Below, piece after piece: positions 34,288 to 43,399 of a stretch of 64,000 nucleotides of DNA. Positions within the stretch are counted from its first letter, which is position 1; every line of letters starts with the position of its first letter. Source of the DNA: Streptomyces sp. NBC_01549 (GTDB lineage Bacteria > Actinomycetota > Actinomycetes > Streptomycetales > Streptomycetaceae); the NCBI RefSeq assembly GCF_026339955.1, contig NZ_JAPEPW010000001.1, positions 4,335,001 to 4,399,000 of the forward strand. Direction: 5' to 3'. The notes below the pieces were generated by a model. It was given only the letters and a program-made list of their open reading frames with translations, made no database searches and was not told the DNA's origin. The position numbers and the translations under genes are program-made.

Positions 34288-34400
34288 GTGCGGGTGAGTG
34301 GGGGCTGGTCGCGCCCACGCGGCGGAGCCGCATATGTGACAGCCCCGCGCCCCTAAAGGCACGTGGTCGTATGCCTGGAAGGCGAGGCGTGACGACCTGG

Positions 34401-34441
34401 GCGGTCCTCAAGCAGCGTTTCTACATGCGCTTGAGGACCGC
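34401..34441. terminator. Convergent terminator overlapping the DUF4429 gene's 3' end
   Basis: GCGGTCCTCAAGC and its exact complement flank a 15-nt loop that contains the DUF4429 stop codon. It separates the convergent phosphatase and DUF4429 genes. Confidence 0.65.
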
Positions 34442-35290
34442 TTGCTTGGCCAGGGCGAACTCGTCGTCCGTCAGGACGCCGGACTTGTGGAGGTCACCCA
34501 GTTCGCGCAGGCGGCGGAGCAGGGCGTCGTGGTCGTCCTCCGGGGCGATCGCGGTGGGCCGCTCCGCCGCCTGCGCGGCTTGCGGAGATGCCGTGGGATG
34601 GGGCAACCGGGCCTGTACCGCCGCCGCGACCAGGGCCATCAGCGGGTCCTTCTTGAAGCCCCACAGCTCTACGGAGTTGGGGTCGTACTTCGGTGGCGCC
34701 TTGGTCTCCGCGCCGCGGACGGTGAAGCGGAGGTAGCCGTTCTCCAGGCCGACCGCGGGGTGCCACTCGACGGTGGTGAGGTCGGTGAGGGCGAGGGAGC
34801 GGGTTCCGGCGGCGGACTTGGAGTCCTCGGTCTTCCAGTTCCACTCCAGGCGTACGCGCTCGCCGTCGAAGCTCGCGGTGCCGTCGCCGGCGGAGACGGA
34901 CAGCGGCACGGAGGGGCCCGGGAGCAGATAGCCGTCGACCGGGTCGGCCGGCACCTGGTCCAGCAGCAGCGCGTCCCGGACCTCGTCCACGACGTACTCG
35001 GCGACGCCGTGGCGGTCGGACTCCACGGTGAGCTGGTAGGGGTCGTTCGGTTCGGCGAGCTTGCCGCCGGTCGCCTGGAGCAGCGGGTCGGCGCCGTCGC
35101 GCAGCCGGAGCCGTAACCGACCGCTCTTCTTCCCCTGTTCGAAGGAAATTCCCGCCAACGCACCCAGCGGGACGGTTAGTTCACCCAAGGTCTTGCGGAG
35201 CAGGCTCACGTTCTTGTCGCGTCCCGGGGTCAGCCGCAGCGCGTCGCCGTCGAAGGTCCACGTCCCGTCCTTCTGGATGATTTCCGCCAT
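34421..35290 (-). CDS. DUF4429 protein with C-terminal SHOCT domain
   Basis: From ATG 35290 (MAEIIQKDGTWTFDGDALRLTPGRDKNV) the protein is 289 residues. It has two PH-like DUF4429 repeats (about 1-110 and 115-225), and a C-terminal helical SHOCT motif (LLRRLRELGDLHKSGVLTDDEFALAKQAVLKRM). SHOCT segments occur in many actinobacterial proteins and may mediate oligomerisation. No enzymatic residue is visible, and the function is unknown. It diverges from the GH20 gene. Confidence 0.82.
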   Translation of the reverse strand: MAEIIQKDGTWTFDGDALRLTPGRDKNVSLLRKTLGELTVPLGALAGISFEQGKKSGRLRLRLRDGADPLLQATGGKLAEPNDPYQLTVESDRHGVAEYVVDEVRDALLLDQVPADPVDGYLLPGPSVPLSVSAGDGTASFDGERVRLEWNWKTEDSKSAAGTRSLALTDLTTVEWHPAVGLENGYLRFTVRGAETKAPPKYDPNSVELWGFKKDPLMALVAAAVQARLPHPTASPQAAQAAERPTAIAPEDDHDALLRRLRELGDLHKSGVLTDDEFALAKQAVLKRM

Positions 35291-35375
35291 GAGGGGGATT
35301 GTTTCACCGGGTCTGCGGAAGAGTGGTCTATACCCATCCGCAATTCGTTTGCAGGGTCCTTCGAAGGGAGCGCAT

Positions 35376-36962
35376 GTGAGACAGCACAGAACGCCCCGTC
35401 TCCTCGGTACGCTGCTGCTCGTGGTGGCCGCCGGTGTCTCAGCCGTCGGTGCGGCACACTCCGAGTCGGGCCGCACCGCGACCCCGCTCGGGCAGGTGGT
35501 GCCGGCTCCCGCCTCGGTCGACGCGGGCGGATCCCCGTATCGCATCACCGACGGCACCCGTATCCGGGTCGAGGACTCGCCGGAGGGCCGCCGGGTCGGC
35601 ACGTATTTGGCCGACGTCCTGCGTCCCTCCACCGGGTACCGACTGCCCGTCACCACGCACGGCACGGGCGGTATCCGGCTGCGGATCGCGGCGGGGTCCT
35701 CGGGTGCCGAGGGCTATCGCCTGGACAGCGGGCGAAACGGCGTCACCATCACGGCCGCCGCGCCCGCCGGTCTCTTCCACGGCGTCCAGACCCTGCGCCA
35801 GCTGCTGCCCGCCGCCGTCGAGAAGAACTCCGTGCAGCCCGGCCCCTGGCTCGTCGCCGGCGGCACCATCAAGGACAGTCCGCGCTACGGCTACCGCGGC
35901 GCGATGCTCGACGTCTCCCGGCACTTCTTCGGCGTCGCGCAAGTCAAGCGTTACATCGACGAGTTGGCCCTCTACAAGGTCAACAAGCTGCATCTGCACC
36001 TGAGTGACGACCAGGGCTGGCGCATCGCGATCGACTCCTGGCCGCGGCTCGCCACGTACGGGGGCTCCACCCAGGTCGGCGGCGGACACGGCGGCTATTA
36101 CACCAAGGCCGACTACAAGGAGATCGTGCGGTACGCGGCCTCCCGCTACCTGGAGGTCGTCCCGGAGATCGACATGCCGGGCCACACCAACGCCGCGCTC
36201 GCCTCGTACGCCCAGCTGAACTGCAATGGCACCGCACCCCCGCTCTACACCGGCACCGACGTCGGCTTCAGCTCGCTGTGCGTGGCCAAGCCGGTGACGT
36301 ACGACTTCGTGGACGACGTCGTGCGGGAGCTGGCGGCACTCACGCCGGGCAAGTACCTCCACATCGGCGGGGACGAGGCCCACTCCACCAGCCACGCCGA
36401 CTACGTGGCCTTCATGGACAAGGTGCAGCCGGTCGTCGCCAAGTACGGGAAGACCGTGATCGGCTGGCACCAGCTGACCGGGGCGCACCCGGTGAAGGGC
36501 GCGATCGCGCAGTACTGGGGGCTCGACGACACCAGTGCCACGGAGAAGGCGCAGGTCGCCGCGGCCGCGCGGAACGGGACGGGGCTCGTCCTGTCGCCCG
36601 CCGACCGGGTCTACCTCGACATGAAGTACACCGCGGACACTCCGCTCGGGCAGGACTGGGCGGGCCTGGTGGAGGTGAAACGGGCGTACGACTGGAATCC
36701 GGGCGCCTACCTTCCGGGAGCCCCGGCTTCGGCGATCCGGGGTGTCGAGGCGCCGCTGTGGACGGAGACCATCGTCACGGGGGCCGACATCGACTACATG
36801 ACCTTCCCGCGGCTGCCCGGAGCGGCCGAGCTCGGCTGGTCGCCCGCGTCGACGCACGACTGGGACACCTACAAGGTGCGGCTCGCGGCGCAGGGGCCGC
36901 GCTGGGAGGCACTGGGCATCGGCTACTACCGCTCGCCGCAGGTGCCCTGGCCCACGGCGTAA
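35376..36962 (+). CDS. Secreted beta-N-acetylhexosaminidase (GH20)
   Basis: GTG 35376 (GGGAG 5 nt upstream) gives 528 residues with a Sec signal peptide (LLGTLLLVVAAGVSAVGAA). An N-terminal GH20b domain leads to the TIM barrel, with RGAMLDVSRHFF, LHLHLSDDQGWR and the catalytic Asp-Glu in HIGGDEAHS. It should release N-acetylglucosamine from chitin or peptidoglycan fragments outside the cell. It converges on desD across a shared terminator. Family assignment is firm; glycan preference is inferred. Confidence 0.94.
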   Translation: MRQHRTPRLLGTLLLVVAAGVSAVGAAHSESGRTATPLGQVVPAPASVDAGGSPYRITDGTRIRVEDSPEGRRVGTYLADVLRPSTGYRLPVTTHGTGGIRLRIAAGSSGAEGYRLDSGRNGVTITAAAPAGLFHGVQTLRQLLPAAVEKNSVQPGPWLVAGGTIKDSPRYGYRGAMLDVSRHFFGVAQVKRYIDELALYKVNKLHLHLSDDQGWRIAIDSWPRLATYGGSTQVGGGHGGYYTKADYKEIVRYAASRYLEVVPEIDMPGHTNAALASYAQLNCNGTAPPLYTGTDVGFSSLCVAKPVTYDFVDDVVRELAALTPGKYLHIGGDEAHSTSHADYVAFMDKVQPVVAKYGKTVIGWHQLTGAHPVKGAIAQYWGLDDTSATEKAQVAAAARNGTGLVLSPADRVYLDMKYTADTPLGQDWAGLVEVKRAYDWNPGAYLPGAPASAIRGVEAPLWTETIVTGADIDYMTFPRLPGAAELGWSPASTHDWDTYKVRLAAQGPRWEALGIGYYRSPQVPWPTA

Positions 36963-36996
36963 TCGGGAAGCCGGGAAGTCGGGAAGTCGGGAAGAC

Positions 36997-37027
36997 GGGG
37001 CTCAGGAGGACCGTACTCCTGAGCCCC
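36997..37027. terminator. Bidirectional terminator between the GH20 gene and desD
   Basis: Perfect 12-bp stem GGGGCTCAGGAG / CTCCTGAGCCCC with a 7-nt loop. It lies between convergent genes and is preceded by short GGGAAGTC direct repeats (36965-36990). Confidence 0.75.
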
Positions 37028-37034
37028 ATCGGCT

Positions 37035-38807
37035 TCAGAAGCCCGCGATCGGGTTCTTCAGGCTGCCGACCAGCTGCAGCGCGCCGGACGGATCCGCCAG
37101 GTCCACCATCTGCCTGTTGTCGCGCAGCTGGAGGCGGTTCAGGCAGGACAGCGCGAACTCGGGCGCGAACATGTCGTACTGCCGGAACTTGTCGGCGAGT
37201 TCGGGCGCCGACTCCTGGTACTCGCGTACGGACTCGGCGACCGTCCGCCAGAAGTCGGCCTCGTCGAGGATGCCCTCGCCGGCCAGGTTGGCCGCCAGGA
37301 AGCGGAAGAAGCAGTCGAAGACGTCCGTGAAGATGGACAGGAGTTTCTTGTCCTCGGGGACCTCGACGCGGATCCGCTCGACCATGGGCGGCAGCACCGC
37401 CTGCGGGTCCATGACGGCGATCTCCTCGGCGATGTCCTTGTAGATCGCGCGCCGCACGACGCCGTCCTTAAGGACGAGGATGACGTTCTCGCCGTGCGGC
37501 ATGTAGACCAGGTCGTAGGCGTAGAAGCTGTGCAGGAGGGGCGTGAAGTAGGCGCGCAGATAGCGGCGCAGCCACTCCACGGGGGTCAGCCCGGACCGCT
37601 CGATCAGCGCGCCCGCGAAGGAGGCGCCCGTGTGGTCGACATGGACGAGGGAGGCCATGGTGGCCAGGCTCTCGCCGTCCTGGAGCGCGGGCACGGGGCT
37701 CTCGCGCCACAGGGCCGCGAGCATTTTGCGGTACGGGGAGTAGCGGTCGGTGGCGGCCTGGTACTCCAGGTGGCGGTAGCCGACGGCGGCGCGTTCGCGG
37801 ATGACCGACAGGCCGGTGGACTTGAGCACCGGGTCGTTCTCGACGAGCTGGGCCAGCCAGTCGTTGATCGCCGGGGTCGCCTCCATGTAGGCGGCGGACA
37901 GACCGCGCATGAAGCCCATGTTGAGGACGCTCAGCGCCGTCTTCACATAGTGCTTCCCGGGGCTGGTGGTGTTGAAGAACGTCCGGATGGACTGCTGGGC
38001 CAGGTACTCGTCGTCGCCCTCACCGAGGCAGACCAGACGGCGCTGGGCGACCTCGGCCGCGAAGGTCACCGAGAGCTTGTTCCACCACTGCCAGGGGTGG
38101 ACGGGGATGAGGAGGTAGTCCTCGGGGTCGAGACCCTGGTCCGTGAGGGTCGCGGCGAACCGCTCGACCGTCCCTGCGCCCAGCTCCTCGCGCACGAAGG
38201 ACTCGTACTCGATGCCCACACCCGCGGTGAAGGCGGCCCGGGAGCGGTGCGCGGCCAGCCACACCAGCCGGATCGGACTCGCGGTCTCGGGGGCGTACGA
38301 GAGGTACTCGTGCACACCGAAGCCGAGCCGCCCGTTGTTGGCGACGAAGCAGGGGTGGCCCTCGGTCATGCCGGTCTCGATCTCCTGGAAGGAGGCCTTC
38401 ACGAGCTCGGCGGACGGGATCTGCGGCTTGGTGAGTTTGAAGCAGGTGCCCGAGAGGGTGGAGGAGATCTCCTCCAGGTAGACCGGCAGCACCTCCTCGC
38501 TCAGGCCCAGCGACGTCTTCAGCTCGATGAGGAAGTCGAGCGCGGCGAGCGGGAGTTCGGCCCCGTCGCGGTGGCGGGTGATCGACTCGGCGTCGACCTG
38601 CCAGTGGTCGAGGGCGCGGCGGGTGGCGGTGAAGCGGTAGCGGGTCAGACCGTCGTCGCTGCGGACGGTGTACCCGCCCTCGCCGTCGGCCTCCGGCGTG
38701 ATCAGGCGCTCGTGCGCGAACTCGGCGAGGGCCTTGCGGACGAGGAGGCGGCCCGCGCGCTCCCAGCGCTCGGGGGAGAGGTGGGCGACGGCGTCGGCGA
38801 GGCTCAT
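37035..38807 (-). CDS. desD: Desferrioxamine synthetase (NIS synthetase, IucA/IucC family)
   Basis: ATG 38807 overlaps the desC stop (ATGA), giving 590 residues. The IucA/IucC domain shows GHPCFVANNGRLGF, IPVHPWQWWNK, and QSIRTFFNT with KTALSV, the ATP- and carboxylate-binding region, followed by an FhuF-like part. It joins and cyclises N-hydroxy-N-succinyl(acetyl)cadaverine units to desferrioxamine E or B in an ATP-dependent reaction. It is the last gene of desABCD. Confidence 0.96.
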   Translation of the reverse strand: MSLADAVAHLSPERWERAGRLLVRKALAEFAHERLITPEADGEGGYTVRSDDGLTRYRFTATRRALDHWQVDAESITRHRDGAELPLAALDFLIELKTSLGLSEEVLPVYLEEISSTLSGTCFKLTKPQIPSAELVKASFQEIETGMTEGHPCFVANNGRLGFGVHEYLSYAPETASPIRLVWLAAHRSRAAFTAGVGIEYESFVREELGAGTVERFAATLTDQGLDPEDYLLIPVHPWQWWNKLSVTFAAEVAQRRLVCLGEGDDEYLAQQSIRTFFNTTSPGKHYVKTALSVLNMGFMRGLSAAYMEATPAINDWLAQLVENDPVLKSTGLSVIRERAAVGYRHLEYQAATDRYSPYRKMLAALWRESPVPALQDGESLATMASLVHVDHTGASFAGALIERSGLTPVEWLRRYLRAYFTPLLHSFYAYDLVYMPHGENVILVLKDGVVRRAIYKDIAEEIAVMDPQAVLPPMVERIRVEVPEDKKLLSIFTDVFDCFFRFLAANLAGEGILDEADFWRTVAESVREYQESAPELADKFRQYDMFAPEFALSCLNRLQLRDNRQMVDLADPSGALQLVGSLKNPIAGF

Positions 38808-39373
38808 GCGGCCACCCCCGTCGCCTGCTCGAACCGCTCCCGGGTGCAGAAGCTCAGCAACGCCTTCTTCTCCGGCTTCTGTATCTCGCGCTCGGGCACG
38901 AACCCGATGGCTTCGTTGAGGGCGTGCACGGCCGTGTTGCGCACATCGGGCTCCACGACGACCCGCGCGGTCGTCGGATCGGCGAACAGGTGCTCCATCA
39001 CCGCGGTGATCACCGCCCGGGTGAACCCGTGCACCGGCGTCTCCGTCGGCGCGACCAGGAAGTGCATGCCGACGTCTCCTGGCGCGGGCTCGTACAGACC
39101 GACCAGCTCCACGTGCGCCGGGTCGTACCGCTCCATCAGGAACACGGGTTCGCCGTCCAGCGACCCCAGGAACGCGTCGTGGTACTCGCTGGCCGCGATG
39201 GCCATGTACTCGCGCTCCACGTCGTGCAGTTTCGCCCCCTGCATCATCCAGAAGGCGGCCTTGGGATGCGTCACCCAGCCGTGCAGCAGCTCGGCGTCCT
39301 GGAGGGGGTCGAGGGGGCGGATGGTGAAGGTGCCCACGTCGGTGGTCGTGCCTGTCCGGCTCGTGGTGCTCAT
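38804..39373 (-). CDS. desC: Hydroxycadaverine acyltransferase (GNAT family)
   Basis: A 189-residue GNAT-like protein; FTIRPLDPLQDAELLHGWVTHPKAAFWMM and the HFLVAPTETPVHGFTRAVI acyl-CoA region match the siderophore acyltransferase (IucB/RhbD) group. It adds succinyl or acetyl groups to N-hydroxycadaverine. Both ends overlap neighbours by 4 bp (desB and desD), so the operon is translationally coupled. Confidence 0.94.
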   Translation of the reverse strand: MSTTSRTGTTTDVGTFTIRPLDPLQDAELLHGWVTHPKAAFWMMQGAKLHDVEREYMAIAASEYHDAFLGSLDGEPVFLMERYDPAHVELVGLYEPAPGDVGMHFLVAPTETPVHGFTRAVITAVMEHLFADPTTARVVVEPDVRNTAVHALNEAIGFVPEREIQKPEKKALLSFCTRERFEQATGVAA

Positions 39374-40656
39374 ACGGCGAACTCCTGGAACGCGATCGTC
39401 TTCTCGACCGGGTAGTACTCGGTGCCGAGCAGTTCACGGATGATGGAGGCGTTGCGGTAGGCGCCCATGCCCAGGTCGGGGCTGGTGATGCTGTGGGTGT
39501 GGACGCCCGCGTTCTGGAGGAAGACGCCGCGGCCCGTGGTGTCGATGGCGTAGTTGCGGGCCATGTCGAAGTTGCCGCGGGTGTCGTAGCGCAGCCGGCC
39601 CTGGACCGGCTGCAGGAACTCGGGCTCGGCGTACTTGTAGCCGGTGGCCAGGATCAGGCCCTCGGAGCGCAGCTCGTAGTCCTTGCCCTGTTCCTCCTGG
39701 CGCAGGCCCAGGGTGTAGGTGCCGTTCTCGTGGGCGGCCGTGTTCAGGGAGGAGTTGGTGAGCAGGCGCGTCGGGACGGGGCCGCCGAGGTTCTTCTGGT
39801 AGAGCAGGTCGAAGATCGCGTCGATCAGCTCGCCGTCGATGCCCTTGAACAGGCCCTTCTGCTCCGTCTGGAGGCGGTAGCGGGTCGGCTCGGGCAGCGC
39901 GTGGAAGTAGTCGATGTACTCCGGGGAGGTCATCTCCAGCGTGAGTTTGGTGTACTCGAGCGGGAAGAAGCGCGGGGAGCGCGTGACCCAGTTCAGCCGG
40001 TAGCCGTGGACGTCGATCTCGCTGAGCAGGTCGTAGTAGATCTCGGCGGCGGACTGGCCGCTGCCGACGAGCGTGATCGACTCCTTCGCCTGGAGCTCCC
40101 GCTTGTGCCGGAGATAGCGGGAGTTGTGGATGAAGTCGCCGCCGAGGTCCGCGCAGGCCTCGGGGATGTACGGGGGTGTTCCGGTGCCCAGGACCAGGTG
40201 GCGGGCGCGCAGCACCTCGCCGGCGGCCGTCCGTACGTGGTACAGATCGCCCTCGTACGTCACTTCCTCGACCGTCGTGCCGAAGCGGACGCTGCTCAGT
40301 TTCGAGGCGGCCCAGCGGCAGTAGTCGTCGTACTCGACCCGCAGCGGGTAGAAGTTCTCGCGGATGTAGAAGGAGTACAGCCGGCCGGACTCCTTCAGGT
40401 AGTTGAGGAAGGAGTACGGGGAGGTCGGGTCGGCGAGGGTCACCAGGTCCGACATGAAGGGGGTCTGGAGGTGTGCGCCCTCCAGGAACATCCCGGAGTG
40501 CCACTCGAAGTTCGGCTTGGATTCGAGGAAGACGCCGTCCAGTTCGGCGATCGGCTCGGTGAGGCAGGCGAGGCCGAGGTTGAAGGGCCCGAGCCCGATG
40601 CCGACGAAGTCGTAGGTCTTTCCGGTGGCTTCGATGGATTCAGGAAGCGCGGTCAA
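39370..40656 (-). CDS. desB: Cadaverine N-monooxygenase (lysine N6-hydroxylase family)
   Basis: The 428-residue protein has an FAD site (FVGIGLGPFNLGLA), an NADPH site (GSGQSAAEIYYDLL) and the late ATGYKY motif, the three landmarks of N-hydroxylating monooxygenases. It converts cadaverine to N-hydroxycadaverine. Its start overlaps the end of desA by 17 bp. Placement between desA and desC confirms the substrate. Confidence 0.96.
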   Translation of the reverse strand: MTALPESIEATGKTYDFVGIGLGPFNLGLACLTEPIAELDGVFLESKPNFEWHSGMFLEGAHLQTPFMSDLVTLADPTSPYSFLNYLKESGRLYSFYIRENFYPLRVEYDDYCRWAASKLSSVRFGTTVEEVTYEGDLYHVRTAAGEVLRARHLVLGTGTPPYIPEACADLGGDFIHNSRYLRHKRELQAKESITLVGSGQSAAEIYYDLLSEIDVHGYRLNWVTRSPRFFPLEYTKLTLEMTSPEYIDYFHALPEPTRYRLQTEQKGLFKGIDGELIDAIFDLLYQKNLGGPVPTRLLTNSSLNTAAHENGTYTLGLRQEEQGKDYELRSEGLILATGYKYAEPEFLQPVQGRLRYDTRGNFDMARNYAIDTTGRGVFLQNAGVHTHSITSPDLGMGAYRNASIIRELLGTEYYPVEKTIAFQEFAV

Positions 40657-42097
40657 GGGACTCTCCCAGGTACTGCTCGGCGTGGCCGGCGATCAGATCG
40701 AGCACGGCGGCGATGTCTTCGGCCGTGGTCTCGGGGTTGAGCAGGGTGAACTTCAGGTAGTGGCGGCCGCCGACCTTGGTGCCCGCGACGACGGCGTCGC
40801 CGGAGGCGAACAGGGCCCCCCGGGCGTACAGGTTGGCGCGGTCGATCTCGGCCGGGTCGGTGACGGCGGCCGGGATGAAGCGGAAGACGAGGGTGGACAG
40901 GGACGGCTCGACCATCACGTCGAATCGGGGGTCGGCGACGAGCAGTTTCCAGCCCTCCTGGGCCAGGTCGCAGACCTCGTCGAAGAGTTCGCCGATGCCG
41001 TCGGCGCCCATCACGCGCAGCGTCATCCACAGCTTGAGGGCGTCGAAGCGGCGGGTGGTCTGCAGGGACTTGTCGACCTGGTTGGGGATGCGCTCCTGGA
41101 CCATGCGGCGCGGGTTCAGATACTCCGCGTGGTAGGTGGCGTGGCGCAGGGTGGCGGCGTCGCGGACCAGCACGGCGGAGGAACTCACGGGCTGGAAGAA
41201 GGACTTGTGGTAGTCGACGGTGACGGAGTCGGCGCGCTCGATGCCCTCGAGGCGGTCCCGGTTCTTCAGGGAGGTGAGCAGTCCGCAGCCGTAGGCCGCG
41301 TCCACGTGCATCCAGACGCCGAACCGGGAGCACAGCTCGGCGATCTCGGGCAGCGGGTCGATGGAGCCGAAGTCGGTGGTGCCGGCGGTGGCGACGACGG
41401 CCATCGGAATCAGACCGTCGCGCTCGCAGCGCTCCAGCTCGTGGGCGAGGGCGAGCGTCTGCATGCGCTTGTCGTGGTCGACGGGGATCGAGACGACCGC
41501 GTCCGCGCCGAGGCCCAGGAGTTTGGCCGACTTCTTGACGCTGAAGTGGCTGACCTCGGAGGCGAAGATGCGGAGTCTGGTGGCGGTGTCGCCCGGTTCA
41601 CTCCCCGGCTTGGCCTCCTCGCGGGCCAGCAGCAGGGCCTGGAGGTTGGACTGGCTGCCGCCGCAGGTGAACACGCCGTCGGCGGCCGGGCCGAGGCCGA
41701 TGCGCTCGTTGGTCCAGTCGATGAGCCGGCGCTCGATGAGGGTGCCGCCGGCCGACTGGTCCCAGGTGTCGAGGGAGGAGTTGAGGGCGGACAGGACGGC
41801 CTCGCCGAGCACGGCGGGTATGACCACCGGGCAGTTGAGGTGCGCGAGGTAGCGCGGGTGGTGGAAGTAGATCGCGTCCCGGAGGTAGACCTCTTCGAGC
41901 TCGTCGAGGACCGCGCTGGTGTCGTGCAGCGGGCGGTCCAGGTCGATCCGCTCGATACGGGGAGCGAGGGCGTCGACCGTGACACCCGTGAACGGTCGGT
42001 CGGTGGTGGCGAGTTTGGCCGCCACCCGCTCGATTCCTTCGGTCACGGAGCGGCGGTACCGCTCCGCGGTCGTGTCATTGAGCAGGTGCGAGCGCAT
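40640..42097 (-). CDS. desA: PLP-dependent lysine decarboxylase of desferrioxamine biosynthesis
   Basis: ATG 42097 (MRSHLLNDTTAERYRRSV) gives 485 residues; the upstream in-frame TTG at 42196 lies inside the iron box and is not used. It is a group II decarboxylase: FTCGGSQSNLQALLLARE, WMHVDAAYGCG, and the PLP Lys in TVDYHKSFFQP. It makes cadaverine from lysine. An IdeR/DmdR-type box 100 bp upstream (42198-42216) should repress the operon when iron is plentiful. Confidence 0.96.
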   Translation of the reverse strand: MRSHLLNDTTAERYRRSVTEGIERVAAKLATTDRPFTGVTVDALAPRIERIDLDRPLHDTSAVLDELEEVYLRDAIYFHHPRYLAHLNCPVVIPAVLGEAVLSALNSSLDTWDQSAGGTLIERRLIDWTNERIGLGPAADGVFTCGGSQSNLQALLLAREEAKPGSEPGDTATRLRIFASEVSHFSVKKSAKLLGLGADAVVSIPVDHDKRMQTLALAHELERCERDGLIPMAVVATAGTTDFGSIDPLPEIAELCSRFGVWMHVDAAYGCGLLTSLKNRDRLEGIERADSVTVDYHKSFFQPVSSSAVLVRDAATLRHATYHAEYLNPRRMVQERIPNQVDKSLQTTRRFDALKLWMTLRVMGADGIGELFDEVCDLAQEGWKLLVADPRFDVMVEPSLSTLVFRFIPAAVTDPAEIDRANLYARGALFASGDAVVAGTKVGGRHYLKFTLLNPETTAEDIAAVLDLIAGHAEQYLGESLDRAS

Positions 42098-42174
42098 GTG
42101 GGGGTCCTCCGTGCGGGAGAGTCCGAGCGGGACGGGTGAGGGGGTAAGGCGGGGGCTGTGCCGGGGCATGAAGA

Positions 42175-42239
42175 GGGACGAGGTCTCGGCGTTCAACTTA
42201 GGTTAGCCTAACCTAAGTTGAACGCCGAGACCTCGTCCC
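42175..42239. repeat. 65-bp perfect palindrome centred on the desA iron box
   Basis: Arms 42175-42206 and 42208-42239 (32 bp each) are exact inverted complements around C42207. The iron box uses only the inner 19 bp; the outer 23 bp per arm are extra symmetry. It lies between the SIP stop and desA and could also end the SIP transcript. Confidence 0.85.
42198..42216. promoter_or_regulatory. Iron box (IdeR/DmdR1-type operator) of desA
   Basis: TTAGGTTAGCCTAACCTAA is a perfect inverted repeat around a central C and agrees with the 19-bp actinobacterial iron box. Fe2+-loaded DmdR would block desABCD transcription. Confidence 0.9.
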
Positions 42240-42301
42240 GCCCCGGCTTCAGTGACATACGTCTCTGTTTGAACCGCCCAGAGACCCGCCACACCTTCGA
42301 A

Positions 42302-43159
42302 CTACTCTCCCTGCTCCCGCAGTTGCTCCTCGGTCAGCCCCCGCCGCCAGTAGCCGACGAAGGTGACCCGCCTGCGGTCGATGCCGCGCTCGCGCACGAG
42401 ATGGCGGCGCATCTCCTTCACACACCCGGACTCGCCCGCGATCCAGGCGTACGGGGCCTCGGCGGGCGGCAGTTCGGCGGCCCGTACGGCATCGACGGCC
42501 ATGGGGGACTCGTCGTCACGTACGAGCCAGGTGATCTCCGCCTCGGCGGCGACGAACAGGTCCTGGATGTCCTCGGCGTGCTGGACCTCCAGCCAGGCCC
42601 GGACACGGGTGCCTGGGGGCAGGGACTCGAGGATCGCGGAGGCGGCGGGCAGCGCGGTCTCGTCCGCCCACAGGACGACCAGGTCGGTGTCGGCGGGCGG
42701 GCGGAAGCGGATCGCCCGGTTGTCCTCGACCGCCGGTCCGAGCAGTACGACGCGGTCACCGGCCGCCGCACCGGAGGCCCACCGGGACGCCGGGCCCGCG
42801 GGGACCTCGGCTTCCGGCTCCACGCCGTGCAGGACGAAGTCGATGTCGATCTCACGCGTACGGCCCCGGGCGTCCGGGCGCAGCGCCCGCAGCGTGTACG
42901 AGCGCATCACCGCCCGTTCGTCGTCGGGGAGTTCGCGCCAGCCCTGCCACCAGCTGTCGCCCAGTTCGTAAGGGACGGCCGGCTCGGTCTGGCCGGGGTG
43001 TGGCAGGAAGAGGGAGAGGCTCTGGTCCCGGCCGTGGGAGGCGAAGGCCACCAGGTCGGCTCCGGCGAAGGTGATCCGGACCAGAGACGGGCCGAGCCGC
43101 CTCGTCCGTACGACCTGGAGGGAGAAGAAACGGAACGGGGTGGCTATGGCCGTCGTCAT
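42302..43159 (-). CDS. Siderophore-interacting protein (FAD-containing ferric-siderophore reductase)
   Basis: A 285-residue protein of the ViuB/SIP family: FAD-binding RSYTLRALRP, then DFVLHG, a GPASRWA pyrophosphate segment, and a C-terminal WIAGESGCVKEMRRHL NAD(P)-binding motif. It reduces imported ferric siderophore to release iron. It sits between desE and desA as in other Streptomyces des clusters. Here a TnpB-like element separates it from desE, and no iron box is visible directly upstream. Confidence 0.92.
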   Translation of the reverse strand: MTTAIATPFRFFSLQVVRTRRLGPSLVRITFAGADLVAFASHGRDQSLSLFLPHPGQTEPAVPYELGDSWWQGWRELPDDERAVMRSYTLRALRPDARGRTREIDIDFVLHGVEPEAEVPAGPASRWASGAAAGDRVVLLGPAVEDNRAIRFRPPADTDLVVLWADETALPAASAILESLPPGTRVRAWLEVQHAEDIQDLFVAAEAEITWLVRDDESPMAVDAVRAAELPPAEAPYAWIAGESGCVKEMRRHLVRERGIDRRRVTFVGYWRRGLTEEQLREQGE

Positions 43160-43399
43160 GAGTCATGCTCCTGAGTCATCGTCAGGGAATCACGGCAGGG
43201 GTTGGGAACTGCTGTCGGTGTACTGAGGCGTAGTGAGTTCTGGTGTGCGGGAGTGAGGCTCCGGGTCGTCCTGTCCGTGATGCGCGCCCGGGACCCTTGC
43301 CGGAGGGGAACGGAGGTTCTTGCGCCGAACGGGTGACCTTCGCGGGTGGCGCTCGTTGGGTGCAGTGGCTGGATCTTCAGGGCGGGATGGGGGTGGCAG

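Noticed and set aside
42175..42239. Palindrome as terminal repeat of an insertion sequence
   Set aside because: It is centred on the iron box, flanks no transposase, and the TnpB-like element ends more than 900 bp away.
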